Source of the DNA: Herbidospora daliensis | GTDB taxonomy: Bacteria; Actinomycetota; Actinomycetes; Streptosporangiales; Streptosporangiaceae | NCBI RefSeq assembly: GCF_001570585.1 | Contig: NZ_BBXF01000003.1 | Location: 1,027,353 to 1,091,352 of the forward strand | Direction of reading: 5' to 3' | Length of the DNA stretch: 64,000 nt | Shown: one piece after another, positions 9,801-19,377 of the stretch | Numbering within the stretch: the first letter of the stretch is position 1 | Layout of the letters: the number at the start of each line of letters is the position of its first letter | Program-made: the position numbers and the translations under genes | Notes under the pieces: model-generated | What the model was told of the DNA's origin: nothing | The model's database searches: none | The model's input: the letters and a program-made list of their open reading frames with translations, nothing else

Positions 9801-10872
9801 CCTCCCCTAGAGCAGCAATGACCTTGGCCGTGGTCTTCCAGAGGTCAGTGTGCCGGTCCCCGGAACGCTGGAGTGCGAGCCGGCGCAGGCGGCGGCTGGA
9901 GAAGTAGTCGGCGTAACGGTCCTTGGCTGCTTGTGGCGCCTTCGGGTCAAGCAGGGCGTTTCGGTCTTCGGCGACGAAAATGAATATGAGCTGGTAGGCG
10001 AGCCGGAGCAGCTCGTGGTGGAAGTCGCCCCTAACGAGCTTGCCGGATTCGAGCTGGTCACGGAGTTTGGGGTTGGCGACAAGGAAGCCCGTGCCGAGTG
10101 CTTCGAGGGCTTCCTTCACCCCGTTGCGCATCTGGTCCCGCGCCTTCATGCCGGTCTCGGCGGCGAAAGCGCGCCACTTCTCCAACCAGCAGTCGGCGCA
10201 GGTGGGCATCGAGTCGCCGTCCGGGAGCAACTCGAAGCGGGAGGCGTGCAGCAGCGTGTAGAGCAGCACGAAGTCCGAGTACAGCTCGCCGTCGAAGATG
10301 GCTTCGAGATCGAACTCGACGTACGCGGAGCCAACAAGCGCGGTGGAGTCGCGGAGGATGCGGAGCTGCCGACCGTTGGAGAGCACGCCCCACAGGTGGT
10401 CGTCGGAGAGGTTGAGGAACTCCTGCAACATCGACTGCGGAGCGCGCTTGGCGACTCCGGTGGCGCCCCGGTCGAGCGGAGTGTTCCACCCGATCAGGTG
10501 CATGGGCACGCTGTGCCAGAGGTGCGAGACGGCGAATTCCTTCTCCCCAACGCTGATGCTCCCACGGTTGAACGGGACGCGGCCAAAGCCGAATTCGTTC
10601 AGTAGGATGAGCAGCCAGCGGTCCCGGGTGATCGACGTGGCGGGGTCGCTCTCGGGAAGCATATCCACGCGCTCGCGGAAGGCGCGGTAGGCGCCGAGCA
10701 GGTACTCCCAACGGCGGCTGGCCGCATCGCCGAGGCGTTCGGCCGCCGCGAGGTGGTAGTCCTCAGATCGCATACCGGGGAGGTCCCGGTCCGCGGCGGC
10801 GATGCGGGAGAGCACATCCATCGGGATGAGACTGCCCTGAACCTCGACGGCGAGGTAGGCGGCGCTCCTCAT
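6835..10872 (-). CDS. Eco57I-type DNA methyltransferase, DISARM DrmMI-like
   Basis: 1345 aa. Expected to methylate adenine in host DNA using S-adenosylmethionine, so that its partner helicases spare self DNA. A long N-terminal region is followed by GSYYTPSSLIESLL, the SAM-binding motif DPACGSGH (about residues 508-515), YGVDLNPLAAELAKVSLW, and the catalytic NPPW (about 782-785) typical of N6-adenine methyltransferases. The remaining roughly 560 residues should contain target recognition. Size and motifs fit DrmMI of class 1 DISARM or a type IIG/BREX-PglX relative. ATG at 10870-10872 overlaps the upstream stop as ATGA. From about the NPPW motif to 7150 the DNA is much more AT-rich than the first half, pointing to a swapped recognition domain. 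Last gene of the operon. Confidence 0.85.
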   Translation of the reverse strand: MRSAAYLAVEVQGSLIPMDVLSRIAAADRDLPGMRSEDYHLAAAERLGDAASRRWEYLLGAYRAFRERVDMLPESDPATSITRDRWLLILLNEFGFGRVPFNRGSISVGEKEFAVSHLWHSVPMHLIGWNTPLDRGATGVAKRAPQSMLQEFLNLSDDHLWGVLSNGRQLRILRDSTALVGSAYVEFDLEAIFDGELYSDFVLLYTLLHASRFELLPDGDSMPTCADCWLEKWRAFAAETGMKARDQMRNGVKEALEALGTGFLVANPKLRDQLESGKLVRGDFHHELLRLAYQLIFIFVAEDRNALLDPKAPQAAKDRYADYFSSRRLRRLALQRSGDRHTDLWKTTAKVIAALGEDDGLSALALPGLGGLFFHTAAAAQTLTDDPQPDQFLWCDLSNEALLTAIRRMSTVRDKDGRPRDVDFQHLGAEELGSIYESLLELVPYATSNGMGPRFELRDKVSGNDRKTTGSYYTPSSLIESLLDTALDPVIDEHAKSGNHDDLLKITVCDPACGSGHFLVAAARRIAKRYAALATGEDEPVPSAVREAMRKVVGTCIYGVDLNPLAAELAKVSLWIESVEPGKPLAFLDAHIKVGNALLGATPALLANGVPETAFKAIEGDDKTVVSSLKAQNRRELASQGTLFDVGTRVGNKELAEQALTLATIPVTRVADVREQEHRFRELDTSEALTRARRAADAWCAAFVWRKHADAPTAITTSTIRHLQDGGVLPDATSKELDTLAEQYRFFHWHLEFPEVFRVSGLAADQNSETGWKGGFTCVLGNPPWEKVTLLEKEFFAARDDEIANAPNKAAREKLIKRLVDTDFGRAIYQQFLESKREADGQSHLLRSSGRFPLTGRGDINTYAIFAETARSILSPCGRIGVILPTGIATDATTQEFIKAVINSAQLISLFDFENRRKIFPAVGAPVRFCLLTLSGLSSPATLAELSFLLDDPGQLAVEDRRFRITPDEIIQVSPNSSAIPVFISRRDAEVTLKLYRNSVVIFRETGSVNPWELGFGTVYHSSNDSGHFRDRESLIEDGYVLLGSNFMDRAGDVAYVPLYEPKLFQIFNHRFNTFEGIPREARFSIKAPTNPLMQPLDPDRGVLPRYWVPRSETSRRWPSNREWIISYRKMARVTTSQRVAVFTVLPFSGIADGAPIVVSRLSVPAQACLLANLCSFVFDYLARQKMSGANLIQTLLKQLPVIPPSRFSESLAWRDGPADDAYEWISSRILELIFTSWDMASFARDLGDNAAPFVWDEPRRELLRAELDAAFLHLYGVERDDVDHIMDAFPIVRRKDEARYDGEYRTKRLILEMYDAMQDAVDGRKPYQTPLDPPPGHGPRHSAR

Positions 10873-13727
10873 CGGGCATCGCCAGCCGGGAGGTAGACGT
10901 ACACACCGAGCACGTCGGCGGGGTGGTTGGCGGTCACCTTCAGTCCTCTCGTGCCCGCACCGACGGCGCCGCGGACCCGTTGGTGGGATTCTGCGAGCTT
11001 TGTGGCGAGCGTGTCGCCGCGGGCGCCCAGCTCGGCGGCGAACTCCGGGGACAGTTCCCGGCGGATCTCGCCGGTCGTCTCGTCCACTGTCTCGGTGACG
11101 AGTTCAGTCATGGCCCGCTCGGCTGTGCGCCGGACCAGTTCGGGCAGCGTGTTGGCCGGTCTCGCAGTGAGCAGTTCGGTGACCTCGTCGTCGCTCAGCC
11201 ATTCCCGTCCATCGGTTCCGGCTCGGTAGCAGACGACCTGGGCGTCCTCGGCGACCAGAGTGCGGGGTCCAGTACGGCCGGGCAGGGTCACGTGGAAGCG
11301 GTAGCGAACGAGGAGCAGCGTGGTGCGTGCGCTGACGGAGTCCGTGCGGATCACTCCGCAACGGCGGGCCGGCCCTTCCGCGTCAAGTGCCGAGTCCAGG
11401 ACCGTCCGGGCCAGGTTGCGGACCATGGGGTCGGTGCGGACCAGCGCGTGCGTGCCCACCGGGGCGGGGATGTCCGGGTGGAAGTCCAGGTTCGCGGTCT
11501 TGCCGTTGGTGGTGAGGCCGAGTGCGTGGCGTACCGAGACCGGGAACTGGCGAGTGTCGGCGTGGAAGCCGTCGGTGCGGGGTTCGACGATCGCCCCGAA
11601 GCCGGATAGCGAGTCACGGGCGAAGCGGGAGACGTCTGCGGAGCTGCCGAGGGCCGCGCGGATCTCCGCGACCTCCCGCTGGACCTCGTCGAGCTTGACA
11701 CCGGAGTGGGCGTACTTGGTGAGAGCCTTGGACTCGCGGTCCGCGGCGCTTTCCCAGGCCCGGTGCATCTGATCGCGTGTCTTGGTCACTCCGAAGTCGA
11801 GGTCGAGCTGGTCCTGGTTCTCCTCATTCCGCAGCAGCAGGCCCTCGATCAGCGACTTCACAACGTCCTCACCACCGGTCGGGACGGGCACGGCGACACC
11901 GGTGCGGCGGGCGATAGTGCGGTGCTTGCGGATGAGCACGTCGAGCACGACTCCGTCGATGCCGTTGTCTAGGCCGTAGAGGGTGACCGCGCGCACCAGC
12001 GGGCGGCGCTGGCCGAACCGGTCGACGCGACCTTCGCGCTGCTCGTGCCGGGTCGGGTTCCACGCCAGGTCGTAGTGGATGACCGCCTGGAAGCTCTCCT
12101 GGAGGTTGACCCCCTCGGAAAGGCAGTCGGTCGCGACGAGGACATGCCTGCCGGGTTCCTCAGCGAGCTCCCTGATGACCTTCTGCCGTGCCTCCGGAGG
12201 AAGCTGCCCGGTGACGTGACGGACATGGGCCTTCTTGCCAAGCGCCTTGGCCAGGTGCTCGGCAACGTAGTGGGCGGTGGGGATGAAGCGGCAGAACACG
12301 ATCGGGTCGTAGCCGTCGGCGAGCAGCGCCTTGACCTCGTTGATCAGCGCGGCCAGCTTCGCGTCGTCCTGCGGTCCTTCGATCTTGAGGAATGCGCGGG
12401 CCAGGCGTCGCAGGCGTTCGGTGTCCGGCGATGCCGAGTCGTCCTCGGTCTCGGTGAGCGCGCCGGCAGCGGCGTCGAGGCCTTCAAGGGTCTCCCCATC
12501 GGTGAGGTCGAGGACGCTGCGGCCGAGCTCGTCGGCCTCGGTGTCGTTTTCGGCGGCGACGGTGACCGAACGGGTCTTCAGGGTTTCGGCGGCAGCCCGA
12601 GGGGATGAGGCCACCGAGCGCAGCATGGCCAGTGCCGACCACCACGAGACCCGCTGTCGCAGGCCCGTGCCGGGCTTGCGGACGGTCTCCCGGGCGTAGG
12701 CGAGTACCTGGCGGGCGAGCTTGCCATATTCGCCGGTGAGCGAGTATGAGACGTCGCGGACCTGGCGGTCCTGCGGGAAGGGCGTCTCCTCATCCAGGTA
12801 ACGGCGGATGTCGCGGCGACGGCGCTGGACGAAGTGGCGGGCAAGCGCCTCGCGGCCCTTGACGCTGTCGAGGTCGATGGTGGCGAGTGCCGGGTCGAGC
12901 AGCGCGATGAGGTCACGGAAGGCCTCCTCCTTGCCGCTGTGCGGGGTCGCGGTAACCAAGAGCAGGTGCCGGAGCGGGTCGGCGGCGAGCTCTTGCAGCA
13001 GCCGGTAACGGAGCTGACTTTGCTTGCTGGACGACCCCGCCGAGACGCAGGTGTGGGCCTCGTCCACGATGACCAGGTCGGGGCAGGTCCGGACGAACTG
13101 CTGATAACGCCTGTTGGCTTTGATGAAATCGGTCGAGACCACAGTGATCGGATGCCGGTCGAAGATGGACTCGTCCAGCCGGAGTTCGCGCTCCAGCCGG
13201 GTCGCGGTGGAGGCCAGCACCAGCGTCGCCTCAATGGCGAACTTGTCACGCAGCTCCGCCTGCCACTGCTCCGCCAGCGCAGGGGCACAGAGCACCGTCA
13301 GGCCGGACGCCTCGCCGCGTTCCAGCAGTTCCTTGGCGGTCAGGGCTGCTTCGACGGTCTTGCCGATGCCGACGTCGTCGCCGATGAGCAGCCTGACCGT
13401 TTCCATGCGTAAGGCGAGCAGCATTGGGACGAGCTGGTACTGGCGCGGCTCGACGGCGATGGAGGCCAGGGAACGGAACGGCCCGGCACTCGAGGTGAAA
13501 CCGATCCGCAGTGCCGTACGGAGCAAGCCCGCCGCGACGCTGTCGCCGACCTCGTCCGCCGTCGGTGGCGGGAAGGTGGCGGCTGTGACCTCATCTGCAA
13601 ACAGGCACGCCTCGAAGTCCGTGTCGCCGTTGAGTGGACGGACCATGAGAAAGTGATCGTCACTGCCAGGTTGAACGACCCATTCACGTCCTCGGGCAGC
13701 GACAAGAGACCCCGCAGTGTGGCTCAT
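10869..13727 (-). CDS. SNF2-type helicase/ATPase, DISARM DrmD-like
   Basis: 952 aa superfamily 2 ATPase. Motifs in order: [11 protein letters not shown] (Q-like region), Walker [10 protein letters not shown] (about residue 112), [13 protein letters not shown] (about 219), [10 protein letters not shown] (about 256), then in the second lobe [27 protein letters not shown] and [15 protein letters not shown] (about 565). This is the COG0553-like layout of the SNF2 helicase DrmD that accompanies DrmMI in class 1 DISARM. The start is ATG at 13725-13727, which overlaps the upstream TGA by ATGA and has GGGGAAG in front; an upstream in-frame start at 13784 would force a 61-base overlap and is less likely. 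A long C-terminal tail is unassigned. Confidence 0.85.
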   Translation of the reverse strand: MSHTAGSLVAARGREWVVQPGSDDHFLMVRPLNGDTDFEACLFADEVTAATFPPPTADEVGDSVAAGLLRTALRIGFTSSAGPFRSLASIAVEPRQYQLVPMLLALRMETVRLLIGDDVGIGKTVEAALTAKELLERGEASGLTVLCAPALAEQWQAELRDKFAIEATLVLASTATRLERELRLDESIFDRHPITVVSTDFIKANRRYQQFVRTCPDLVIVDEAHTCVSAGSSSKQSQLRYRLLQELAADPLRHLLLVTATPHSGKEEAFRDLIALLDPALATIDLDSVKGREALARHFVQRRRRDIRRYLDEETPFPQDRQVRDVSYSLTGEYGKLARQVLAYARETVRKPGTGLRQRVSWWSALAMLRSVASSPRAAAETLKTRSVTVAAENDTEADELGRSVLDLTDGETLEGLDAAAGALTETEDDSASPDTERLRRLARAFLKIEGPQDDAKLAALINEVKALLADGYDPIVFCRFIPTAHYVAEHLAKALGKKAHVRHVTGQLPPEARQKVIRELAEEPGRHVLVATDCLSEGVNLQESFQAVIHYDLAWNPTRHEQREGRVDRFGQRRPLVRAVTLYGLDNGIDGVVLDVLIRKHRTIARRTGVAVPVPTGGEDVVKSLIEGLLLRNEENQDQLDLDFGVTKTRDQMHRAWESAADRESKALTKYAHSGVKLDEVQREVAEIRAALGSSADVSRFARDSLSGFGAIVEPRTDGFHADTRQFPVSVRHALGLTTNGKTANLDFHPDIPAPVGTHALVRTDPMVRNLARTVLDSALDAEGPARRCGVIRTDSVSARTTLLLVRYRFHVTLPGRTGPRTLVAEDAQVVCYRAGTDGREWLSDDEVTELLTARPANTLPELVRRTAERAMTELVTETVDETTGEIRRELSPEFAAELGARGDTLATKLAESHQRVRGAVGAGTRGLKVTANHPADVLGVYVYLPAGDAR

Positions 13728-16700
13728 CGGCTTCCCCTGCCAGCGCCGAAAACGCTCGGGTATCTGCGCACGATCTCGTCCCACTCCTCGTCATGTCTGA
13801 ATCGGATGACCAACCAGCCAAGGTCCATCAGCCGGTCTTCTGCCTGCATGTCGCGCTCGCTCACATCGGGGAAGTCGTGGTGCGGACCATCAACAAAGAT
13901 CGCGACGTTGCCGGCCTGCGTGCGATAGAAGAAGTCCGGTTTGGCCAGGGCACCCGCGACGATCTCCTGAGATCCGTCCGGCAGCCGGTAGTCGCGTTCC
14001 CTGAGGAAATCGACGAAGCTCCGCTCCAGCTGGCTGTCGGCGGAGTCCCGGAGAGCGCCGACGTGCTGCTCGGCGGTCCGGTGCCCGCTCGACGGCTCGG
14101 TATTTGATTGCGCGAGATCGCGGAGGATCTCGACGACGCTCTGCCGGTCGATCTGTTCGTGCCACCACTGGTTGGTGTAAGAGAGGAGGCAGTCATAGCA
14201 GCCGCGTTCGCAGCGCTCGCGAGCTCCGGGAGCGTGACCGCGGTCCTCGCCCGTCTCGGGGTCGATGTGGATGATGTCGAGTGCCCGGGCCGCGACCTTG
14301 CGAAGGGCATCGCGCTCATCGTGGAGTCTCCGGAGGACTCCGGCCCCACCCTCGGCACTCTCGATGAAAAGCATCCGGGCGCGTCCATGCGGGTCGTCCA
14401 GCGGCTCACTGCTGAGTTCGGCGTCCTCAAGCTGGAACTCCGCCTCAATGCCACGCTCCAGCGCATACCGCAGGGTGGTGGCGACGGAGTCATTGACTTG
14501 TTCGGCGAGCCGAATGACGCAGATGTTCTTCCGATCTTCCACAAAGGGGACGACCTTTGTGATCCGCTGCGCCTTCTCCATGGAGATCAGACCTGCGTCC
14601 TCCGGCGCCTGGTTGGCCGCGTCGGAGTCCTTTACCCACCGCCCCTTGATGGGATCCAGCCAGTAGCCGATGTCGTTGCGGTTCTTTCGTCCGCGGCGCC
14701 CTTGGTTGATGATGCGGACAGTCGCGGTGTCACCGTAGATCAGCTCGGCCAGCGGACCGTCCGTCCCCTGGATGGCCGCCTTGAGACGACCGGAACGACT
14801 CCCATGGGTGCTGAAGCGGTAGCTCGTCTTCAGGTCGAAGCCGGCCTTGCGCCGCTCCTCCTCGTCTGAGGAGATCCTCTGGCGGCGGATTGTGTGGACG
14901 GTTTGCAGGTGCATCAAGCCGGAGAGCGACCCACCCAGTTCAACCCCGCACTCCTCGCACTGCTCGGTGCCCGCTTCGCGGTCGTGCCAGTAGCCGCACT
15001 CCGCGCAGATCCGAGCCTCGCCGGTCGCGACCTCCCCCGGTTCCCCTGCGGGCACCTGGATCTTGGCAACCTCGTAGCGGCGGCCTTCGTGATAGATGAG
15101 GGCGCCCGGACCGAACTCGCCGATCGCGATGAACCGGGGGCGCTGGATGTAGCTGGCCTTCTTCCTTTCCCCCGGGATATAGGCGGCCAGCGGAAGCCGG
15201 GGGAACGAGTAACCGGGCAGGAAGCCCTCAGAGGCGAAATAGCGATAGGTGTAGAAGTCGCTGAACTGGCGGTCGGTGTCCTCGTTCTTCAGGAGCCGCA
15301 ACTGATTCTCCGCCTGGCGACGCCGCCCCTGGGCCTGATTTCGGGACTGGGGGGTCGCCGCATGGTCCAATACCCGGCGGTTCTGTTCAGCCTGCTCGGC
15401 GGTGGCCGCGCGGAACAGGTCTCGCCACCGATCGCAGGCGGCGTCGAATCCGGCGGCTGCATTGCGGATGGTGTGCTCAACCCACCCCTCGTACCACCAG
15501 GCGCTGTCGCCGAGGCGTTCCTTGGCCAGGAGATCGGCCACCATCTTCTTCGCCCGAGGCAGTGCTCGATGGAACGCCTGCTCGTCCTCTAACTGGAGCC
15601 GAAGGTTGTCGTGGATCGGCAGTTCGTCCACGAGGGAGACGTTGAGCACCTCGGGCATCCGCGAGTACAGCGAGGCTCTCGTCTCGGCGAGCCAGATGGC
15701 ATGCACGTGGGAGCGGACGAGGTCCTCATTGGTGAGGTCCAGCCGTGGCGGCTGAACGCGGCCGACAACCATCTGCTCGGAACGCCGGAAGTAGTACTGA
15801 TCGTGCGGGCTGCCGGTGGAGCAATAGGTGGTGATCAGCGCGGGCTGGCCGCTCCGTCCCGCACGGCCCGAACGCTGCGCGTAGTTGGCAGGAGTGGGAG
15901 GGACATTACGCATCGCGACGGAGTTGAGGGTGGCGATGTCGACGCCCAACTCCATCGTGGGCGAGCAGTACATCAGGGGCAACGTGCCGTCACGGAATCG
16001 TTTCTCGCGCTCCTGGCGTATGTCCGCCTGGACCTGAGCCGTGTGCTCGGCCGCGTGGATGCCGGCCAGGTTCCCCGCGACCGTGGCGTAGAGATCGCGA
16101 AAGAACTTGTTGACCCTGACACCCACCTCCGAGTCGACGGTCTTGCGCAGCGGATCGGAGGCTCCCTCCTTGCCACTGCCTGCCCGCCAGATCAGCTCGG
16201 AGGACTTGACCCGATAGCCTCGAGCGCCGTTTTGGGTCTGGTCCACCTGGACCAGCAGGCCATACTTCTCCATGACCCACAGCAACTGGGTGATGATCAG
16301 GTGTGCGTCGTCGACAGAGATCGCGTGCGGGAAATGAGGGAACGCCCCGGGGCGGCGCAAATAGCGTCCAAGCGCGGAGCGACCGGTGAAGTTGACCCGG
16401 TCCCGGCTCTCTCCCGGCCGCCCAGATTGAGCGAAGACGGTGGCTGCCCCGACTCGCCCATCGGGATCACTGAGCGCCCACACTCCGGTCAGGTGCTGCT
16501 CGGACTGCGTGAAGATCCGCTCGTACCCATCGAGGGTGAGTACGTCCACGTCGACTGCGAGTGCGCGGCGCATCTCGTCGAGCACGATGCGCGCCAGTGC
16601 GGCGCGGTGAACGGGTTCGTCGTTGCGCAGCGCCGGGTGTGTCTTCTCCCAAAACTCGGAGTCGGCGGCGATCTCGTCCAGGGCTATGTAATCGAATTTC

Positions 16701-18886
16701 AAGAGCCCGGTCTGCTCCAGGTTGGGCATGGTGATGCGCCAGCCCCGCGCCAGATCGACGTAGATCAAGTAGGAAAGGGCCCCGCGTAACGACTTGAGCA
16801 CATGCTCGCGCTGTCCGAACTTCACGTCAGGGTTCTGGGCGAAGCCGGCCAACGGCAGATCTAGCGCCTTGGCCACGCGCTGGGCCACGTCGTCGTGGTG
16901 CAGGCCGTCGTCTCCGGCTGTCGCGGCGGCCCGATAGACAGCGCCGCGCACCTGGGTCACCTGAACGAAGTCGTTGAGATGACCCGCCTGCAGGCTCGCA
17001 TCCTGCCGGTTGTCGACGAAGGTGAGCAGTTTGCGCGCCTTCTCGTCGAGGTTCCGCTGTTCGCGCAGGTTCCGGACGATGCTTGTACTGATGATCGACA
17101 TTGCCGAACTGCGGCCCTCACTGGCGAAGGTCGCCAGCTTGGCGAAGTCCTTGCCCCGAGCCTGCTCGTAGGAGACCCGGCAGCGTAGGCAGTACCGGAA
17201 CGGCTCACGGAAGTACCACGCCCGCTGTCCTTCGCCCGCGGGGCTCTCGCCGCCTCCCGGGCCGATCCAGACTTCGCGCGGTAGGTGGTCCCTGTGGGTC
17301 GCTCTGACCTGGCTGCCACCATCTGCGGCCAGCTCCAGCCACGAGTCGGGGAGCCTGCCAGCGGCGACAGGGTCGAAAGGCCAGGGGTGGTCAGAGCTGA
17401 CGTAAAGGTAGCCGTTGGCCGCCTCGCCACCGGCTACGTTGGCCTCCTGACGAGCAGCGTAACTGCCGTCTTTTCGCCGGGAGACCACCAGGTAGTCCTG
17501 GCCACACTCCCGGCAGAAGGCAAGCGGAAGAAGGATCTTCTCTCGGTGCCCGGGGACACTCACCTGGTATTGGCTGGTGATGTACCGCCCGTCCTCGGGA
17601 TCCAGGCTGACGTATGCGGTGTCCCCCTTGGAGAGGAACTGGTGCAGCCGGAACGCGAAAAGCGGCCGGGCGGTCTCCGGGTGCAGCGCCCTGGCCCCCT
17701 CCTGAAGGACCTCCTCGATCACCTCGGCGCATTCCTCCGCCGACCGTTCCGTTAGCTCGGCCAGAGTCTTGGCGGCCTCGGCGACCTTCGTGGGCTTCTG
17801 GCGAACCAGCCGCCCGCCACCCGGTTCTCTGGTCAGACCGAACTCTGACTCGACCCAGCTTGTCAGCGGATCCTGCGCCATGTCTCTGTAGGATCGATCG
17901 CTACCCGCATCAAACATTGACGCCTGCAGTTCGGCTTTGCCAGTTTTTCGGTCGGCAGTGGCACGAACGAGCGTCTCCCCGATCACCCGATCGGGAGTGA
18001 CATCGATGCCGAAGAGCCTTGTCGCCACTCCCGCGACGACATCCTGTGCCTCAGCAAAGGTGGGGGTACTGGCCATTGTGGCCGAGGTTCCGACGCACTG
18101 AAGATCTGGTGCCATGCACGCGTCGCGCAGCCGCCGAACGAGGAGACTGACATCGGCGCCTTGGCGGCCTCGGTAGGTGTGCAGCTCGTCGAGAACGAGG
18201 AATCGCAGGCCCTGTGCGGCACCGATTAGATCCCTGCGCTCAGCAGGCCGTGTCAGCAGATACTCAAGCATGACGTAGTTGGTGAGCAGGATATCTGGTT
18301 TGCGAGCAAGGATGCGGGCCCGCTGCTCCTCGCTCTCTTGCCCGGTGTAACGTTCGAAACTGACCAGATGGCTTTCTTTGGGCAATCCCCATTGTAGATA
18401 TCGGGTGAGCTCCTCCAATTGACTGTTAGCCAGCGCGTTCATCGGATAGACGACGATGGCTTTGACCCGCCCCGGGGCCGGATCGCGCAGGATCGAGTCA
18501 ACGATCGGCACCATATAGGCAAGGCTCTTGCCCGAGCCGGTCCCCGTCGTGAGCACATAGCTACGGCCATCTCGTGCCGCCTCGACGGCTTCCCTCTGAT
18601 GCTGATGGAGGTTGATCGTCCGTGTTCCAGGGTCGCTCACGTCGGATTTGGGGCGGAAGTACTGCTCACAGGCGGGATGAAGCACGCCTTGTGCGATTAG
18701 CTCTGTGATGGTGCCACCACTGGCGAAGCTGGGGTTGAGGGAGACCCACGGATGGGGCCAGCGAACTCGCGCCTCCCGTTCGTTCTTCAGGTACGCGGCG
18801 ATACGCGGGTCACGAACACTCACCAACGACGTCGTGAACTCGTCGTAGTCGGCGATGAGCCGCTCATGTACCTGGAAAACGTCCAT
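13724..18886 (-). CDS. Helicase-DUF1998 fusion with C-terminal DUF559/Vsr-like nuclease
   Basis: 1720 aa, first gene of the operon. N-terminal superfamily 2 helicase: TTGTGSGKS (residues 113-121), VVYPMNALA, DELH (233-236), GTSATMAS (266-273), and in the second lobe GVDIATLN and QRSGRAGR (about 1002-1009). A zinc ribbon, CAECG...CEECG, lies near residues 1292-1312. A DUF1998-type region follows with FIESAEGGAGVLRRL and CERGCYDCLLSY (about 1560). The last 110 residues look like a DUF559/Vsr PD-(D/E)xK nuclease: LERSFVDFL, AKPDFFYR, AIFVDGPHHDF, then LMDLGWLVIRFRHDEEW. DrmA (helicase) and DrmB (DUF1998) of DISARM are separate proteins; here both roles and a nuclease seem to share one chain. Domain calls are by motif; the nuclease is the least certain. 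Confidence 0.82.
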   Translation of the reverse strand: MDVFQVHERLIADYDEFTTSLVSVRDPRIAAYLKNEREARVRWPHPWVSLNPSFASGGTITELIAQGVLHPACEQYFRPKSDVSDPGTRTINLHQHQREAVEAARDGRSYVLTTGTGSGKSLAYMVPIVDSILRDPAPGRVKAIVVYPMNALANSQLEELTRYLQWGLPKESHLVSFERYTGQESEEQRARILARKPDILLTNYVMLEYLLTRPAERRDLIGAAQGLRFLVLDELHTYRGRQGADVSLLVRRLRDACMAPDLQCVGTSATMASTPTFAEAQDVVAGVATRLFGIDVTPDRVIGETLVRATADRKTGKAELQASMFDAGSDRSYRDMAQDPLTSWVESEFGLTREPGGGRLVRQKPTKVAEAAKTLAELTERSAEECAEVIEEVLQEGARALHPETARPLFAFRLHQFLSKGDTAYVSLDPEDGRYITSQYQVSVPGHREKILLPLAFCRECGQDYLVVSRRKDGSYAARQEANVAGGEAANGYLYVSSDHPWPFDPVAAGRLPDSWLELAADGGSQVRATHRDHLPREVWIGPGGGESPAGEGQRAWYFREPFRYCLRCRVSYEQARGKDFAKLATFASEGRSSAMSIISTSIVRNLREQRNLDEKARKLLTFVDNRQDASLQAGHLNDFVQVTQVRGAVYRAAATAGDDGLHHDDVAQRVAKALDLPLAGFAQNPDVKFGQREHVLKSLRGALSYLIYVDLARGWRITMPNLEQTGLLKFDYIALDEIAADSEFWEKTHPALRNDEPVHRAALARIVLDEMRRALAVDVDVLTLDGYERIFTQSEQHLTGVWALSDPDGRVGAATVFAQSGRPGESRDRVNFTGRSALGRYLRRPGAFPHFPHAISVDDAHLIITQLLWVMEKYGLLVQVDQTQNGARGYRVKSSELIWRAGSGKEGASDPLRKTVDSEVGVRVNKFFRDLYATVAGNLAGIHAAEHTAQVQADIRQEREKRFRDGTLPLMYCSPTMELGVDIATLNSVAMRNVPPTPANYAQRSGRAGRSGQPALITTYCSTGSPHDQYYFRRSEQMVVGRVQPPRLDLTNEDLVRSHVHAIWLAETRASLYSRMPEVLNVSLVDELPIHDNLRLQLEDEQAFHRALPRAKKMVADLLAKERLGDSAWWYEGWVEHTIRNAAAGFDAACDRWRDLFRAATAEQAEQNRRVLDHAATPQSRNQAQGRRRQAENQLRLLKNEDTDRQFSDFYTYRYFASEGFLPGYSFPRLPLAAYIPGERKKASYIQRPRFIAIGEFGPGALIYHEGRRYEVAKIQVPAGEPGEVATGEARICAECGYWHDREAGTEQCEECGVELGGSLSGLMHLQTVHTIRRQRISSDEEERRKAGFDLKTSYRFSTHGSRSGRLKAAIQGTDGPLAELIYGDTATVRIINQGRRGRKNRNDIGYWLDPIKGRWVKDSDAANQAPEDAGLISMEKAQRITKVVPFVEDRKNICVIRLAEQVNDSVATTLRYALERGIEAEFQLEDAELSSEPLDDPHGRARMLFIESAEGGAGVLRRLHDERDALRKVAARALDIIHIDPETGEDRGHAPGARERCERGCYDCLLSYTNQWWHEQIDRQSVVEILRDLAQSNTEPSSGHRTAEQHVGALRDSADSQLERSFVDFLRERDYRLPDGSQEIVAGALAKPDFFYRTQAGNVAIFVDGPHHDFPDVSERDMQAEDRLMDLGWLVIRFRHDEEWDEIVRRYPSVFGAGRGSR

Positions 18887-19377
18887 CCCCTATCCACCAC
18901 TACCTTCCAGAGAGTGTGACCTTAATTGCCGTTTTGGTAGGCATTAATGGCCACCTTTGTGTCGGCGACGATGATCCAGGCCGTAAAGGTAAACCAGCGG
19001 AGGCCATTGGGCCCGGCATGTAGGTAACGTTGGGATATCGGTACAGACTTAACGTTCTATGAAGAATCCTCACAGTCGACGGTCGCGGAAGTGTGAGGGA
19101 TGTGGCAGGCGATCCCTGCAAGAGGGGGCGGTATTGGTGCCCTTCTCGACACGCTGCACACAACAAGGTGCATCAATGGGCTGGCTACGACGTCGAGGCT
19201 GTCGTTAGCAAAGTCGTCTTCCTAGTAGTTCCACGGACTCATATCAGCGCCTCTGCTTGCGTCCGCTAACTTCCAGTTGTCTGCAACCAGCGTCTGCTAC
19301 CGGCCCTCGGCCAGAACCAAGGGACTGTTGTCGTTAGGCCGAACCGTTGTTCCTCCATTGAGAGGAAGGTGATGGCG
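18887..19377. other. Intergenic region upstream of the defence operon
   Basis: 491 bases between the helicase start and the degenerate integrase. No gene supported. It presumably holds the promoter of the minus-strand operon. A GGAAGG-like ribosome site (complement of ccttcc at 18903-18908) precedes the helicase ATG. An imperfect inverted repeat, cctcaca (19068-19074) and tgtgagg (19092-19098), is a possible operator. Confidence 0.45.

Noticed and set aside
13727-13784. Longer start for the SNF2 gene
   Set aside because: It would overlap the helicase gene by 61 bases; the ATGA overlap with a ribosome site at 13727 is the better start.
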